Positions 12,618-25,576 are shown, counted from the first letter of the stretch. The stretch: 64,000 nucleotides of DNA from Citrus sinensis (GCF_022201045.2 NC_068558.1:48091501-48155500); one strand, 5' to 3'. The notes: generated by a model from the letters alone, not told the origin. Made by a program: numbers and translations.

Positions 12618-15231
12618 ATGTGTATCATACAAGTTTTCTTCTTTCTCTTCTTCCTTTTTTCCTTTATACATTCAGAATCTTGCCAAGTTCATTTTTGTGC
12701 CGATAATATCCCCGTACGATTCCCCTTCCAACTTCACGGCAAGCAGCCCGAAAACTGTAGCTATCCTGGTTTCAATCTTACTTGCACTAGCCAAGGCATA
12801 ACAGTGCTCAAGCTTCCTAATTCTGGAGAATTTTTTGTCCGCAACATCAATTACATCACTCAACAAATATACCTCTACGACCCCGAAGACTGCCTTCCCA
12901 AACGGCTCCAAAGCTTCAATCTCTCCGGCTCTCCTTTCGTTGCTACTTTTGTTTCTCACAACTACACTTTCCTCAGCTGCCCAGCTCAGGTCATAAAGTC
13001 CCGCTTCACCACCATCGATTGCCTCAGCAATTCAACAACTTCAGTTTTAGCAACTTCTTCCGTGAGTTTTGTGAATTCAATGATATCTTCATGCCAGATA
13101 ATTTCAACATTGACAGTTCCAATTTCGAGGCCGGTTCACTATGACGAAGGATTCATAATTGACCTTAATAGTGACCTTCCGTTAACATGGAGTTTGCCTG
13201 ATTGCATTGATTGCGAAGCAAGAGGTCAAATTTGCGGGTTTAAGAGCAGAAATAGTCAAGAAATTGGTTGTTTCAACAATTCTAAACCAGGTAATTATCT
13301 TTCTTAATCTTGATTAATCGAATGCTAATTGCCATCAGAAGAAGGGCCACAGAAACTTAAATACAGGGGATACACACACACACACATGCAAATTTCTTTT
13401 CCTATTAAAGCAATTGACTTAACTAAAGACACTGTTTTGATTGCATGTCAAGCGTTTAAGCTATTGGCATTAGATTAAAGAAAAAGTGACTATCGAAATA
13501 CAATGTCAGATCCTGGGGATGTGGGAAATGAAAACGTAATTACTTAAATATAATATGATCAGTGCTATATTACGTTGAACCTAACATACACATACTCACA
13601 GCAACAATGCTAATGGTGAGGTCCATCACTGTTGCTATGAGTGTATGTATATTACATTCAACGTAACATAGGATAATCCATATAATATTGTTCCTTCTGA
13701 TTTACAAGACAATGTCTACTCTTCATAAAGCCAAAAGTCAAAACCCAAAATTTCTATGTTGGTAATTTGTGGTCAAGCATTATTTTAAGGTGCTCTGAGT
13801 TGGTGGTGATGGTCGCTTTCTTTATTGGTTTTACTTGGTACATTTTTTTTGGGCCCTTCATTTTTCTTAGGTGCTGAATGTTACTACGTAAATCATAGAC
13901 TTCATAGCATCTGAAAGGGACCAAATTAGTCGCAGACTTCTGGATGACCATGTTTTTGTTGCATTGTTTCGCCGCCTATGGGAAAAATACAAGGGTGCTT
14001 TTACGTTGCATCGAGATACACGTTGGGTGCTTTTACGTTGCATCGAGATACACGTTGAACTCGTTATAAATTTTCTGTTATTGAGTCACACTTATTCCGA
14101 CATTTCCATTCACATTTGAGAAGTATAATAAAATAGTTGTCAGTTGAACCTCGTTAAATTAGTATTTAGTAAATTTATAATTTTGATTAAATAATAGTTT
14201 TTGTAAATTTTAACTTGAGACCACGTGGTAAATTAATAATTTAATAAATTTTTAAAATATTTTATTTTTTATTAAGACACAATTAATGTATAAATTAACT
14301 AATTAATTAATTTAAAACTAAATAATATAAAAATATATGTCAATGATTTTCTTTGTTGTTCGTGTCGTCATTAATTTTTTTACACTTTTCATATGAGAAG
14401 TCGTTTTAACTTAACATATGAAATAAGACAAAGATCAACCAAATATAATGCCTCTATTTTTTTTTTCTTTTTAAATGAGTTCCATGTAATTGTTTTATCA
14501 AATGATTGATTTATTCAATTAAGATCAAATTATAATTATATTATAAAGTTTGATAAAATCACTATATTATTTAATTATACTACATTTATACTTCATAAAA
14601 AAATTTATTATGAACGTGAAATAATCTTTATAAATTAATCACTAATTTATCGATATATTAATATTCACTATATTAATAAAATTTTCATAATCCCAAAGTT
14701 ATTAATTTATCAAAATTCTTCTACGTACACTAAACGGCCTGATTATAGGTAATAAACAGAAGGGTGGCTGATCCTTAGTGATGTTAATTTTCAGGGGGAT
14801 CAAATGGTGGTCTTCAAGTGTTCAGAATACTTGCGCTGTCGATTGCGATACCAGCTCTAATATGCGCTTCTGCAATCGGAATTTGTGCATGCTGCACGGA
14901 TAGGAGTCGCCTTGGCAGCATGCAGCTTAACTCGACCCCAACAGCAGTAGTACCTCAGCCACCCATAATGACGGTGGGTCTGGATGAATCCACCATTGAA
15001 TCATTTCAAAAGCTAGTCCTCGGAGAAAGCAAGCGACTGCCTGGACCGAACAGCAGCGCTTGCCCTATATGTTTATCCGAATTCCTCAGCCAAGAGACAA
15101 TCAGATGCATACCAGAATGCAAACACTGCTTCCATGCTGAATGCATTGATGAGTGGCTCCGATTGAATGACAAATGTCCTGTTTGCAGAAATTCTGCAAC
15201 GCCTGTCCATGCCAGTTCTGTGAACCCCTAA
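12618..15231 (+). CDS. ATL21/ATL22: RING-H2 finger protein, ATL20/21/22 type (putative E3 ubiquitin ligase)
   Basis: Membrane-anchored RING-H2 E3 ligase. Two exons, 12618-13290 and 14795-15231, give 369 aa. The chosen ATG opens a hydrophobic signal peptide (residues 1-19, MCIIQVFFFLFFLFSFIHS). A cysteine-rich extracellular region follows, of the kind found in wall-associated kinases (GUB_WAK_bind: CSYPGFNLTC, LPDCIDCEARGQICGF), with several N-glycosylation sequons. One transmembrane helix lies near residues 236-257. The RING-H2 finger is at about 314-355, with C-x2-C-x15-C-x-H-x2-H-x2-C-x10-C-x2-C spacing, all eight ligands present and a Pro before the third Cys as in ATL proteins. This combination marks the ATL20-22 subgroup. 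The 1.5-kb intron carries a foldback element and a 32-bp tandem duplication. A DNA transposon starts about 60 bp after the stop. Confidence 0.92.
13557..13679. mobile_element. Foldback MITE of Mutator type, copy 1
   Basis: Its two arms are inverted repeats of about 50 bp with a few mismatches (CTATATTACGTTGAA and CTATGTTACGTTGAA read inward from each end). The core between them is about 20 bp. It is flanked by a perfect 9-bp direct repeat ATATAATAT at 13548-13556 and 13680-13688. A 9-bp target duplication is the signature of Mutator-like transposition. It lies inside the ATL intron and carries no coding sequence. Termini resemble the elements at 43549, 60098 and 63184. Confidence 0.8.
13993..14056. 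repeat. Perfect 32-bp tandem duplication
   Basis: The unit GGGTGCTTTTACGTTGCATC (first 20 of 32 bases) occurs twice in direct succession, at 13993-14024 and 14025-14056, with no mismatch. This indicates a recent duplication in the ATL intron. Confidence 0.9.
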
Positions 15232-15288
15232 CATTGTAGAATAGAACCGACCTTTTCTTCTCTGTAATTGCATCCGGCACTGTTATAT

Positions 15289-16073
15289 AATTTGTGTTTA
15301 TTTTTTGGAGTAGGAGTGTGGAGTGTGGATTCATTCTACTTCAGTATTTACTTACCTTAAAAAAGGAGGGAGTGGGAGTGGGAATTCGTGGATCCCATTC
15401 AATTTTGGAGTGGGGAGTGGGATTCCCACTCCCATGAGAGGAGGTGGGAGTGGGAATCCACTCCCCCCACTTCCCATTTTATTTTTATAAAAATAAATAA
15501 ATAAATAATATCATATTTATTAAAAATAATAATTATATCATATTTATTTTATTAAATTTAATAAAATAAAAATAAATAAATATTATATTTAAATTAATAA
15601 TATTAAGCATTAATTTTAATAAATATTAATTATTTATTTATTTAATAATAATAAATATTTTATTCTAAAATAATATTAATTTTGTACTATATTATCAATA
15701 ATAATATTTCATTTGTGTTGCTATTATTAATAATTTTTATTCACATAATTTAAATTAAAATTAATAAAAAATTATGATTTACATAATTAAAAATATTAGT
15801 AATTATTATTAATTTAGAAATATAATAAAATATTTATTTTATTTTCTAAATATTTTATATTAATTTTTTAATTACAAATTATAATTCTGTACATAAGGAT
15901 AAAATTATAATTTAAAATAATTTACTCCCAATCCAAGACAAAGTAAACAAATAATTAAGATTCTGATTGACAATTCATACTTTCATTTAGTCTAAGTAAA
16001 CACCCTACTCACACTCCCACTCCACACTCTTAATCCAAAAATTCTCACTCCAATCTAAAAAATAAACGCGGCA
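15289..16073. mobile_element. Non-autonomous PIF/Harbinger-like element, copy 1
   Basis: The ends are inverted repeats (TTGTGTTTATTTTTTGGAGT on the left; the right end reads GCGTTTATTTTTTAGATTGG inward). Each end is followed by GTGGGAGTG-rich sub-repeats, and the middle is about 400 bp of AT-rich DNA without an ORF. It is the same element type as the copy at 29472-30333, sharing GAGTGTGGATTC near the left end and GGATAAAATT and CCAAGACAAAGTAAAC near the right. No clear target duplication remains. It sits just after the ATL stop and probably contributes to the end of that transcript. Confidence 0.65.
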
Positions 16074-16076
16074 TTT

Positions 16077-16158
16077 TATTATTGAGCGTTTTCGGGTAGA
16101 AATTGCAGTTTGGCGTGTTTATTATTGAGCGTTTCGGGTAGAAATAGCAGTTTGGCGT
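16077..16158. repeat. Tandem duplication of about 40 bp
   Basis: A unit beginning TTATTATTGAGCGTTT and containing CGGGTAGAAAT and GCAGTTTGGCGT occurs twice, with two small differences. It lies directly at the right edge of the PIF-like element. Confidence 0.8.
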
Positions 16159-16551
16159 CTTTTCTTTTCCTTTTTTTTTTGCCCTTTATTGATCACGTGA
16201 AGTTTTCTTATTTTTAGTCCAAGCAAAATTAACTAACCAACCATCAAGTTGCTGCAAAAAATTAACTAACCAGTCATAATCAAAGAAGAGGAACAAACAA
16301 ACTATTTTCTTATTACTTCCTCACTTGATAGGTTTCCAACATCAACCATCAGAGTATCATTACTGCAGTTAACCAAAACATATCAAGCATCAGAGTATCA
16401 TTACTTCAGTTAAACAAAACATCTGGTAACATTAGATGCCAACACATGATACATACACTTAAATCTAGTCATGTTCTTTTGAAGCAAACAAAGTGCTTGA
16501 GAAAGGCTACAGCGGCACCAGCTCAGATAAAAGGCCGACTGGATAAAACTC

Positions 16552-18639
16552 TCATTTCTTTGCAAGCAACTTCTTTGGAAGCTTCTCCACAGGTGTAGAT
16601 TTAAGTAGGAAAAGCCTGGCAGCACGTTCTTGCAAGGTACCCCCACATTTCAGCCCACGCGCTTGAAGTTCTGACTTCAATCTTTCGAGGCCAAGAACCT
16701 ATATCAGGCGAAGAAAGACAATAAAGGAGTTAGTGGCTGTTGAAGCCAACGGGTGTTCTCATTGACTAAAATATTAAGCAATAAGGCAAGCCAATACTGT
16801 TCTCATTAACAGAAATCAGCAATAAGGCATAATCTCGTCTTATTTTTGTTAAACGAATACTTCAATGCAATAAAAGTAACTAGGTTGCATCAGAACGCTA
16901 ACAGACTAATCAATTATGTCAATCACAAAAATGATGAAAAAGAACAGAAAAAGAAATTTAACTACACAAGCATACCTCCATCTCAGCTGCTGAATTGAAT
17001 TCATCAAAATTTAACGGCCTTTCCAGCTCTGCCAATGTTGTATTTGCTACAATTGCCCCATCATTAATTGCAGATTTAGAGTCAGAGGAACCACTGGGTT
17101 CAGCATCAACAGATCTCTTTTCACTACTTTCCTCATTTTCTGAATTCAAGACATTTGGGATTGGGGGTTGACCAATTATTTCCTCCACACTTTCAGATGC
17201 AAATTCACCACAGCAATCATGCTTTTCAGCCTGAGCAGCTTTAGTTTCGGAAACCAATGCAGTGTCTAAGCATGATGTACTTGTAGTCTGCATTACCATT
17301 CCTACATGAATTTCAGGTTCAACCATATCATTCTCCTCACGAGATACATCTTCTGCACCAGATTCTGAGCTTTGTTGCACAAGAATATCTTTCTCTTCCT
17401 CAGAACCACTCTCACACGAACCTCCACCAGAAAGCACTCTATCTTGTTTCCCACCAGTAACCGAACCCGAACTCCCCTCAGTTTCCTTATTTGTATCTGA
17501 ATGATGCCCATTATTTAGAACAATGGATTTCTCATTTTCCTCATCGTCGTCATCCTCACTGCTATCCTCATCATCAATTTCACCCAATTTCCTTTTCCCC
17601 ATCCTATGAAAATGAACAGAATTAAGCATCAACAAACAATAAGAACAACTTCTCAAGATCTAAATAACACCAACAGCACTATATTTGTTATTTAATTGTA
17701 CAACTAAAATGATGTATTTCCCAATCCTTTCACTTCAGTTTCACATAAACCAGAAGGAAGCATAACAACCTTGAAATACAGTCCTGTAACTTTCCCTAAA
17801 TTTCTCATCAAAGCAAAGAAATCAGCATAACAAAGTACTTCTCTATTTCAGATTTCCTGGTATTTAGATTTAAGGATTAAAAAAAAATCCCATAGAAATC
17901 AACAGTAGAGCAACTCAAATTCCAAGAAACTTAGGGTTTCACAAATTCAATCATCAATGAAAACAAATCATTTAAACCGTAAAAAAACTAATAATAAGAA
18001 AGTAAAGTCTTACCAAATCTTCATCCTCTTGGCCTCCATTTCGTTCGACTTCACCGCCTTTCGTTTTCCATCGGCACATGCCCGTCTGACCGCTTCTTCC
18101 ACCTTAGCCATGCACACAGCCGACTCATCTCTATATTTCTTCACGTACTTCTCCGCTTCTCCATCACCAACTCCTTTCTTCCCCTTTTTCGCCGCCTTCT
18201 TGAGAAACTCCTCCGCGATTTTCTCCAGCCTCCTCTCCTCTTCCTCCGCTTTCCACTCCTCCAACTTCTTCTCCGCGTTCACGTGCCTCAGCCTCCGCCC
18301 ACTCATATCGCGACACGCGTCGAAGTTGTTCGTCTTCTTTTGACCTGCTTTCGTGGCCGCGCCACGGAGTAACGATCCGAACCCGCCTTTGCCTCCCAAG
18401 AGGCGGAGCACGAGGTTGAAGGTGATGTGATCATCCGATATTACGGTTCTGTCCTTCAACTGGAGGCCGGAGTAGATGAGGCGCTGAAGGTGGGTGGGAA
18501 TTTTGGTGGCTTCGTAGATCCGATTCTTAATCTCGTGACCGTACACATGGCAGGTTGTAAAATTTAGGGTTGTTGTTTTGCCGTTTAGGAGCTTCACGAA
18601 TAGCTGCAGTGCCTTCGGGCTGGTGGCTTGATCTTCCAT
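16552..18639 (-). CDS. SDE2: SDE2 homologue (ubiquitin-like precursor, replication/splicing regulator)
   Basis: Three exons on the minus strand (18639-18014, 17603-16976, 16698-16552) give 466 aa. Residues 1-83 form a ubiquitin-like fold ([27 protein letters not shown]) ending LRLLGG before [10 protein letters not shown]. In yeast and human SDE2 the precursor is cleaved after this GG to release a Lys-initiated C-terminal part that acts in pre-mRNA splicing, telomere silencing or the replication-stress response. A basic coiled-coil Sde2 region follows (about 100-210, [18 protein letters not shown]). Next comes a long acidic, Ser-rich disordered stretch ([17 protein letters not shown]), then a SAP-like C-terminus ([20 protein letters not shown], ending PKKLLAKK). 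An in-frame ATG at 18699 would add 20 residues ahead of the ubiquitin-like domain; I prefer 18639. It is divergent from ATG6 and convergent with ATL. Confidence 0.93.
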
Positions 18640-19232
18640 TGATTTGCTTGTGCGAGGGTATTCGTTTCTGAACAAAATTAGATCGATTATTGATTTCAAC
18701 TTGAATGATTATCGATTGTTGATGTATATTTTGGGTGGTTGGCGTTTTATCTCTAATTTTATACACGACCTCCTAATCCTATCCCATTCCCTATCCATCC
18801 GGTATATAGAAACTACTTAGGAATACTCATTTTACGCAGAATGGGATATTTTTATATATTGTTCAAATATCCCTAGTTATATATGTTTTATCAACGAATG
18901 ACAGAAGGTATTAAAATTGTATGAATAGGCCCTTACCTACTACCCTGCACCTTAGCCGTAAGGATAATTTTTAAAAATCTCCCCTGAGGTTTGAGGCTGT
19001 TACAAGTAGATGGTGAAAATCATTTTATTTGTAAAAGACCCCTTACCGTTAGTTAAAATTTTTATTGACTAACTGTTGACTTTAAAAAGACAATATTACC
19101 CCCAATATTTACAATTCTAAATATTTACAATTTCATAAGTAATTAAAATAATTATTTTCACCATGATCAAATTATTGATATTTTCTTAAAATCTTAAAAA
19201 AATAAAATTACAAATCTTAAAATAATTTTTTT

Positions 19233-19464
19233 AAGTTTGTAATAAAATTACAAATCTTAATTATTTGATATAAAAATATAATTTTTTAAAGTTTGTAATA
19301 AAATTACAAATCTTAATTATTTGATATAAAAATATAATTTTTTTAAGTTTGTAATTTTAATTTTTTTAGGATTTTAAGGAAATTTTAATTGACGTAAACT
19401 TTTTTTTTAAGTTTGTAATAAAATTACAAATCTTAATTATTTGATATAAAAATATAATTTTTTA
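19233..19464. repeat. AT-rich direct repeats of about 57 bp, three copies
   Basis: The unit starts AAGTTTGTAATAAAATTACA and contains AATCTTAATTATTTGATATA. Copies lie near 19233, 19289 and 19408. The first two are adjacent and the third is separated by about 60 bp of partial copy. This is in the SDE2-ATG6 divergent spacer. Confidence 0.75.
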
Positions 19465-19508
19465 AAGTTTGTAATAAAACTGAAAACACATCTTGCTATA
19501 ATAAAACA

Positions 19509-20016
19509 GGCGTTTGGTTTTGATTTTTTAGTTTATTTTATAATATAAATATATTTAATTTTTGGTAAATTTAAAAACAAATTTGATAGTTAATATTGAA
19601 AATTGTATTTAAAAATGAAAAAGTGGAAAAATAGAAGAAAGTAAAAGGAATTTTTTTAAATAACTTTAATGGAGCCCACTTATAATTATTTTATTATTAT
19701 TTTGATGTTAAAATTTAGTATTTTCTAATATGACCTGATTAAGTCTCAAATGCACGTGTAATATTTCGATTGAGTTACTGTAGATCTCATCAAAGAGCTC
19801 TCTCAATAATAGTATGACACACACAACACTATAAAATATACAATTGTGCATATCCAATCATAATTTTTTTAATATTTTTGTCATTATTATAAAACAAATA
19901 CAATTATTTTCATAAAAAATTATTTCTAACCCTCACAAAACATTTTTAAATATTTTATTTTCTATTTTTACAAAATGAAAAATGAGGGTTAAGAAAACAA
20001 TACCAAACAAACGCTG
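19509..20016. mobile_element. Probable small DNA transposon remnant
   Basis: The left end GGCGTTTGGTTTTGATTTTT and the right end read inward GCAGCGTTTGTTTGGTATTG form a short imperfect terminal inverted repeat, as in many plant non-autonomous elements. The interior is AT-rich without an ORF. No target duplication was recognised, so the borders are approximate. Confidence 0.4.
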
Positions 20017-20601
20017 CATTCTTAATTTCTTACCCAGCATTGAATTAAATGAGTTTTGACGAATGACTCTCAAAATGTCAACTGTGCACGCAACTGTAGG
20101 TGTTCTTTTTTTTTTTTGGAATGTTTGATAGGAAGTTAGGAACCGTAAACACTGTAGGGTGTTTGGTCTTTGAGAGGATCAATCTGAACAAATTCAAAAA
20201 CAATGTTCCTATTTCAGAAAATGATAAAAAGAGGCACATGTGTAATTCTAAACCGGAATTCCTAGAAGTATACGGTATAATCCGGTGGGCCCAGTGATCA
20301 TTAGGAGGCGGGACAAAGAAGATTTTTCTTTTTGCTGACGCGACACCACACTGTCGATTACGTGCTTCAAACGATGCGTTTAAGTGTGGCCAAATACGAA
20401 AGAAAATCGGATGTAAATAAGACCCGAGTCCCGGAACATGTGTACTTTACCCGATCATCCTAAAAGGGGATTTTTTTTTAATTAAAAGGGAATGATTGTT
20501 GATTAGGATTTGATTTCATTCTCATCGTCGAGCTCGGCGAAGAACCAGGTTGGAATTTTTTTTCAGCTGCATAAAGAGAAGATTAGTCGAATCAGGATAT
20601 A

Positions 20602-23600
20602 ATGAAGAAAGAGGACGCACCGGATAAGGGTCGGACCTTGTCCGTGGATCCCAATGTACCTCGATGGGTTTGCCAGAACTGTCGCCACTTCCTTTGCATC
20701 GTCGGCGTCGACTCTTACGCCGACAAGTACTTGAACGACTCTTCTCGCTCCAGTTAGGTCTTTTTTTAAAAAAAATTCTTTACTCTTGCTTTTTCTGCGA
20801 TTATTTTAAATTAGTTATTACTGTTGATTGTGGATTTTAGAGTTGTTTCCAACTGAATCATGTTGTTGAGTATCAACTACAAATTCAAGCATTTGTGTGT
20901 ATGGGTTTCTGGTTTAATTGCTATATCTAGTCATATGGGCGATTGAGGTTTTATTCGGCAATTCAAACGGCGAGTTGTATCATTTGTGCCAATTTTGCAA
21001 AATTATGCCAATAAAAATTCGTAGACTTATTCTCTCTTAGAGTCTGGTTGTGAGATTAAATTGTCCCAAATCACCAAATGTGAGTTATTCGCAGTGTTCC
21101 CATGCAGACAAGAACACCTTTTCAGCTGTCAAACGTGCTTGTGGGTTTATGATTCATTAGTAATCAGTTCTATATGTCAACGTGTTGTGGCAAAACTTTC
21201 ATATATTTTTCTTGGAAGGGTAATTGTTTCTAATCACTTTGGTTGAATGATCATGTGCAGCAATGCATGGTTCTTCAATCCATGCGTCCAACAGTGTGTT
21301 AGGTTCTACGCGAATGGACAATTCTTTTGTCGTGTTGCCGAAACAAAGACCCCAATCACATGGGGTACCTCCACGTCCTCGTGGCTCATCTGCCCAATCT
21401 GAGGCGAGTCAGTCTGGAAAGGCAATGGATGAATCGTTTGTAGTCATCTATAAATCTGAGTCTGCATCAGATGGAGGTGGGCCCCATATACCACCACCAG
21501 AAGGAGGAACTAATGGACCAATGCAGCCGAACAACTCCGGGTTCCACTCAACCATAACTGTTCTGAAGCGTGCATTTGAGATTGCCACATCCCAGACACA
21601 GGTGTCCTAATATGAAGGCTTCTGGATTGGTTAACAATTATTCTTTGATTGTTGAAGATTTTTTTGTGGCATTTGGATTATGATCTCTGTCTCTCTCTCT
21701 CTCTCAATTTCCAGGTTGAGCAACCTTTATGTCTCGAGTGCATGAGGGTGTTGTCTGATAAACTTGATAAGGAGGTTGATGATGTTACCAGGGACATTGA
21801 AGCATATGAAGCCTGCCTTCAGCGCTTGGAGGGAGAAGCCCGAGATGTTCTTAGTGAAGCCGATTTTCTTAAGGAGAAATTAAAGGTGCATATCCAAATT
21901 TGTTATTGATGCAATAAATCATTTTTGCGTTCCACTTTTGTAAACATTTGTTTCAATTTAGAAGTAGAAATATTTGGGCTAAATATGTGCAAGAAACGTC
22001 TCCACCCCTGCCCTGTTCTTTTCATGAACTGATTTCCTCCTCTAAACTGCCGTATTGATCCAAGAATCCTTAAAAAGCTTGTAGTGACTAAATGTTTTCC
22101 ATCTGAGTCAAATATTTGTTTAATATTTTGTTGATGGCATTTAGATTGAGGAAGAGGAAAGAAAACTGGAAGCAGCAATTGAGGAAACAGAGAAACAGAA
22201 TGCAGAAGTAAATGCTGAACTGAAGGAACTAGAGTTAAAATCTAAACGGTTTAAGGAACTGGAGGAGCGGTATTTTTTTAACATATACTAGTTAGCTAAT
22301 CTAGTCTCTTTTGTGCATTTCCAGATAAAATCATAGTGTTATTGACTACATTTTATTTTGCTTTAAGTCCTTTCTTTTCTGATTTTGTACACTTTTACCT
22401 GGAAACACTCCAAAGATCTATAGTTGTTCTTACTTATGTTTCCCAAATTCAATGTTAACAGGTATTGGCAGGAGTTCAATAATTTTCAGTTTCAATTAAT
22501 TGCTCATCAGGTGAGTTGTTGATAGGTCTTTCCTCCACTAGCATTATCCATTGAAATTAGTGTTAAATGGATTAAAAAGCTCCTTGGGCTTAAGCACTTG
22601 ATTGTTTTGTTGTTTCTTTCCTAATGGTGCTGCAAAATCCTTTATTGATTCTTTTTTGGGGATGGTTACAGTAGAATAACGGTGTATTTTATCTGCGGAC
22701 ATTTATTTTAAGACATTGTAAATAGATAAGGGAAATGCTTCTTTTTCTTTTTTTTTGGTTTGGATAGTTGGAGAATTCACATTTCTTTTAATCATCTTAA
22801 GTGCAAATTTTGTGATCTTTTTGCAAGAAGACCATCAGTCAGCCTCTAGTGTTTTATTAATCTTTTACCCCTTCTTTTGTGATTGAAAAACTGTCTGCTG
22901 ACAGGAAGAGAGGGATGCAATTTCGTCTAAGATAGAAGTTTCACAAGCACATTTAGAGTTGTTGAAGCGAACTAATGTACTTAATGATGCCTTCCCTATC
23001 TGGCACGATGGAGAATTTGGAACGATCAACAATTTTCGGCTTGGACGGCTTCCTAAAATCCCAGTAAGAATTCTTTTTTCATTTTTCATTGGCTTCCTAC
23101 ATACTGGTGGCTTCCTGAGGATTTCTTCCTTTTTTTCTTTCCATTTTGAGTTTTTTTTTCTCAAATATATTCCCTAAATAAGATGGGAATAATGGTTAAC
23201 TTTTGATGTTTACTACATTGTGGAAACATTTAGGTTGAGTGGGATGAGATTAATGCTGCCTGGGGCCAAGCTTGCCTTCTCCTCCACACAATGTGTCAGT
23301 ATTTTCGGCCAAAGTTCCCGTATCCTTTTTTTACGAGTTTGTGTTTTCTAGTCATTGTTGATGGTAGGCTCATACATTTGAGTATGTCCTCATCTAAGCA
23401 GATGGTTGTGCCTGTACAGCATGCCTGGTGCATGAGATGTGTGAACCATTTGGGAAAGTTATATCTCGTTATTCCTGTGTTATTTTTTACCGAAAAAGTT
23501 TTCATCGAAACAGTCTCACATGTCAGCTTTAGAAGGTATACCTGATACCAATTACATATACCTTCTTATCACATGGTTATGTCTTGAATGATAATTTATT

Positions 23601-24808
23601 CACTAATGTAGTCTGCGGCAGATACTGAGGTTGATGAATGTTTAGATTCCACTAATGGTCTAGATAGAGTATGTCTCGTATATTGTCTAACAATGTCAGA
23701 CAGAGGTTGTCTTGGCAACATAGCTACTTATCTGGGTATTTTGTAGGAACAACTTATTTTGGGGATGTTATGGCAACCATCTCTAAGACTAAATTGTTGT
23801 ATTTAGGAGCATACTGCGATAGAAATCCTTGTTCTTGCTCCTTAACTTAAAGCACATAAAAGCATCCTTAATAAGCAATTTTATACTTTTCTCTGAACCT
23901 ATCTACAAAATGATATGTGATTGTGATATATCCTTAGCCAGCGATTTTCAGATATCGGATAAAAATCATTCCAATGGGGAGCTACCCACGAATAATGGAC
24001 AGCAACAACAATACCTATGAATTGTAAGTTCTAACAACACCATTGATGTCGATTTTGAACTAATTCATGAGTTAAATGATTAGTTGAACGTGGAACCTGT
24101 ATTCTTTTGGTACATGGTGCATAAAGTGCGATTTGATCTAATAGTTGACCAGTTAATTTGAATTTGGAGATGTCCTTATATTAAGTTTGTAGACATTGAA
24201 AAAATAAAATAAAATAAAAAAATAAAAAGCATTTGTAGATCCTGCCTCTATTTCAATTGTTGGTTTTTCACACTGTACTCTTCTGGGTGTTTTCACTAAT
24301 GTGAATATATTCTTAGGTTCGGTCCAGTGAATTTGTTTTGGAGCACTCGCTATGACAAAGCAATGACATTGTTCTTGTCATGTCTCAAGGACTTTGCAGA
24401 ATTTGCAAATTCTAAGGATCAAGAGAATAACATTCCACCAGATAAATGCTTTAAATTGCCCTATAAGTAAGTTTTCTTATCTGTATGAATGGGAACCACA
24501 AATATAATTGGATGTTTTTATCTTGATTCCCTCTCTCTGTTCAATTATACAAATTTTGCAGGATTGAAAATGACAAGGTGGAAAACTATTCAATCACGCA
24601 GAGCTTTAATAAGCAAGAGAATTGGACAAAAGCTCTCAAATACACCCTCTGTAATTTGAAATGGGCTCTCTTCTGGTTTGTTGGGAACACAAACTTCCAA
24701 CCCGTTTCTGCCATGTCCTCACCTGCTGAAGTCTCGGCTGTAGGCTCTTTGTATGCAAAGCGTGGTGCTGACCTCAAATCTGTTGGTCGAAATTTGTCAA
24801 AGCCATGA
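20602..24808 (+). CDS. ATG6: Beclin-1-like protein ATG6 (VPS30)
   Basis: Subunit of the class III PI3-kinase (VPS34) complex needed for autophagosome nucleation and vacuolar sorting. Ten exons: 20602-20752, 21261-21601, 21715-21885, 22145-22269, 22462-22510, 22905-23063, 23234-23319, 23952-24023, 24317-24466, 24562-24808. They give 516 aa, the usual plant ATG6 length. Visible: N-terminal cysteine pair ([10 protein letters not shown]); the plant-conserved [20 protein letters not shown]; two DxSFVV motifs; a coiled coil at about 180-285 ([20 protein letters not shown]); and the C-terminal evolutionarily conserved/BARA domain ([53 protein letters not shown]). The start lies in a good context (GATATAATGAAG). 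The last-exon region and 3' flank were copied downstream (see 26690-27125). Confidence 0.97.
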
Positions 24809-25568
24809 TATGTGAAGAAATGCAATCATTGTTAACCGGTGTGTAAATAGGAATCATTATGCTGTTCATAGCTTAATTGCTATTGTATAATAGGAGTTGT
24901 TTGGGATATCACAATTTGAAAAATAGAAATACGAGATCTCTGATCCTCCATTTCGTTTTAAAACATTTTTGAGGCCCAGATATCTTCGGATAAGAAATCT
25001 GGTAGGATGGCTGTGGTGGGAACAATTCATTATTACCATTCTGTGATAAATACAAAGAATTACAGTGGAGAAAATATGAGAACCTGGGGTACATCGTCAA
25101 TGGTTTCAAGGGGGAAATTCTGGGCAAGCATGTTGCTATGACCTCGGTAGCGACTATGGTCCGTCTGGTTTATAATTGAAGGCAAGGTTTTTTTAAACCT
25201 TTATTTGTTTGATTTATTTTGGTGGCAATATTAATACCCGTTTTCCCAAACAGATATTTGTTTAAGCAGCAACCAGATACCTGATTCATCCTCATTTTTG
25301 AAGAAGCATATAAGAATCAAGATGCATGACAAATGTCAAAAAGAACAGGAAAAAAAATATTGCATGACAGCAGTTCATTTCCAGCACGAAAAAAATGCTT
25401 CTTTCATTCTACAAACAGTTTGATTATTCCCCAAGAAACAATAAGATGAAGGGTACATGCTTTCCATCCAGTCTAGTGGAAGTAAACAACACAACATCAA
25501 ACCATCACAACAATAGCGTTGCGTGCAACAATTTGAAAAAGTGAACGCATGCACAAGCGCACAAATTT

Positions 25569-25576
25569 TATATAAA
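25569..25576 (+). promoter_or_regulatory. TATA box of the first lipid transfer protein gene
   Basis: TATATAAA lies 77 bases before the start codon at 25646. The sequence after it (TTATTCCCTCA) is conserved upstream of the second copy, so the proximal promoter was duplicated with the gene. Confidence 0.6.

Noticed and set aside
12672-12959. Antisense open frame over the first ATL exon
   Set aside because: The sense strand encodes a complete WAK-like extracellular domain; the antisense frame has no domain or promoter.
17957-18343. Ser/Phe-rich plus-strand frame opposite SDE2 exon 1
   Set aside because: It is a shadow of the Lys/Glu-rich SDE2 coiled coil on the minus strand.
21061-21246. Open frame in the first ATG6 intron
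   Set aside because: It lies between two clear ATG6 exons and matches nothing.
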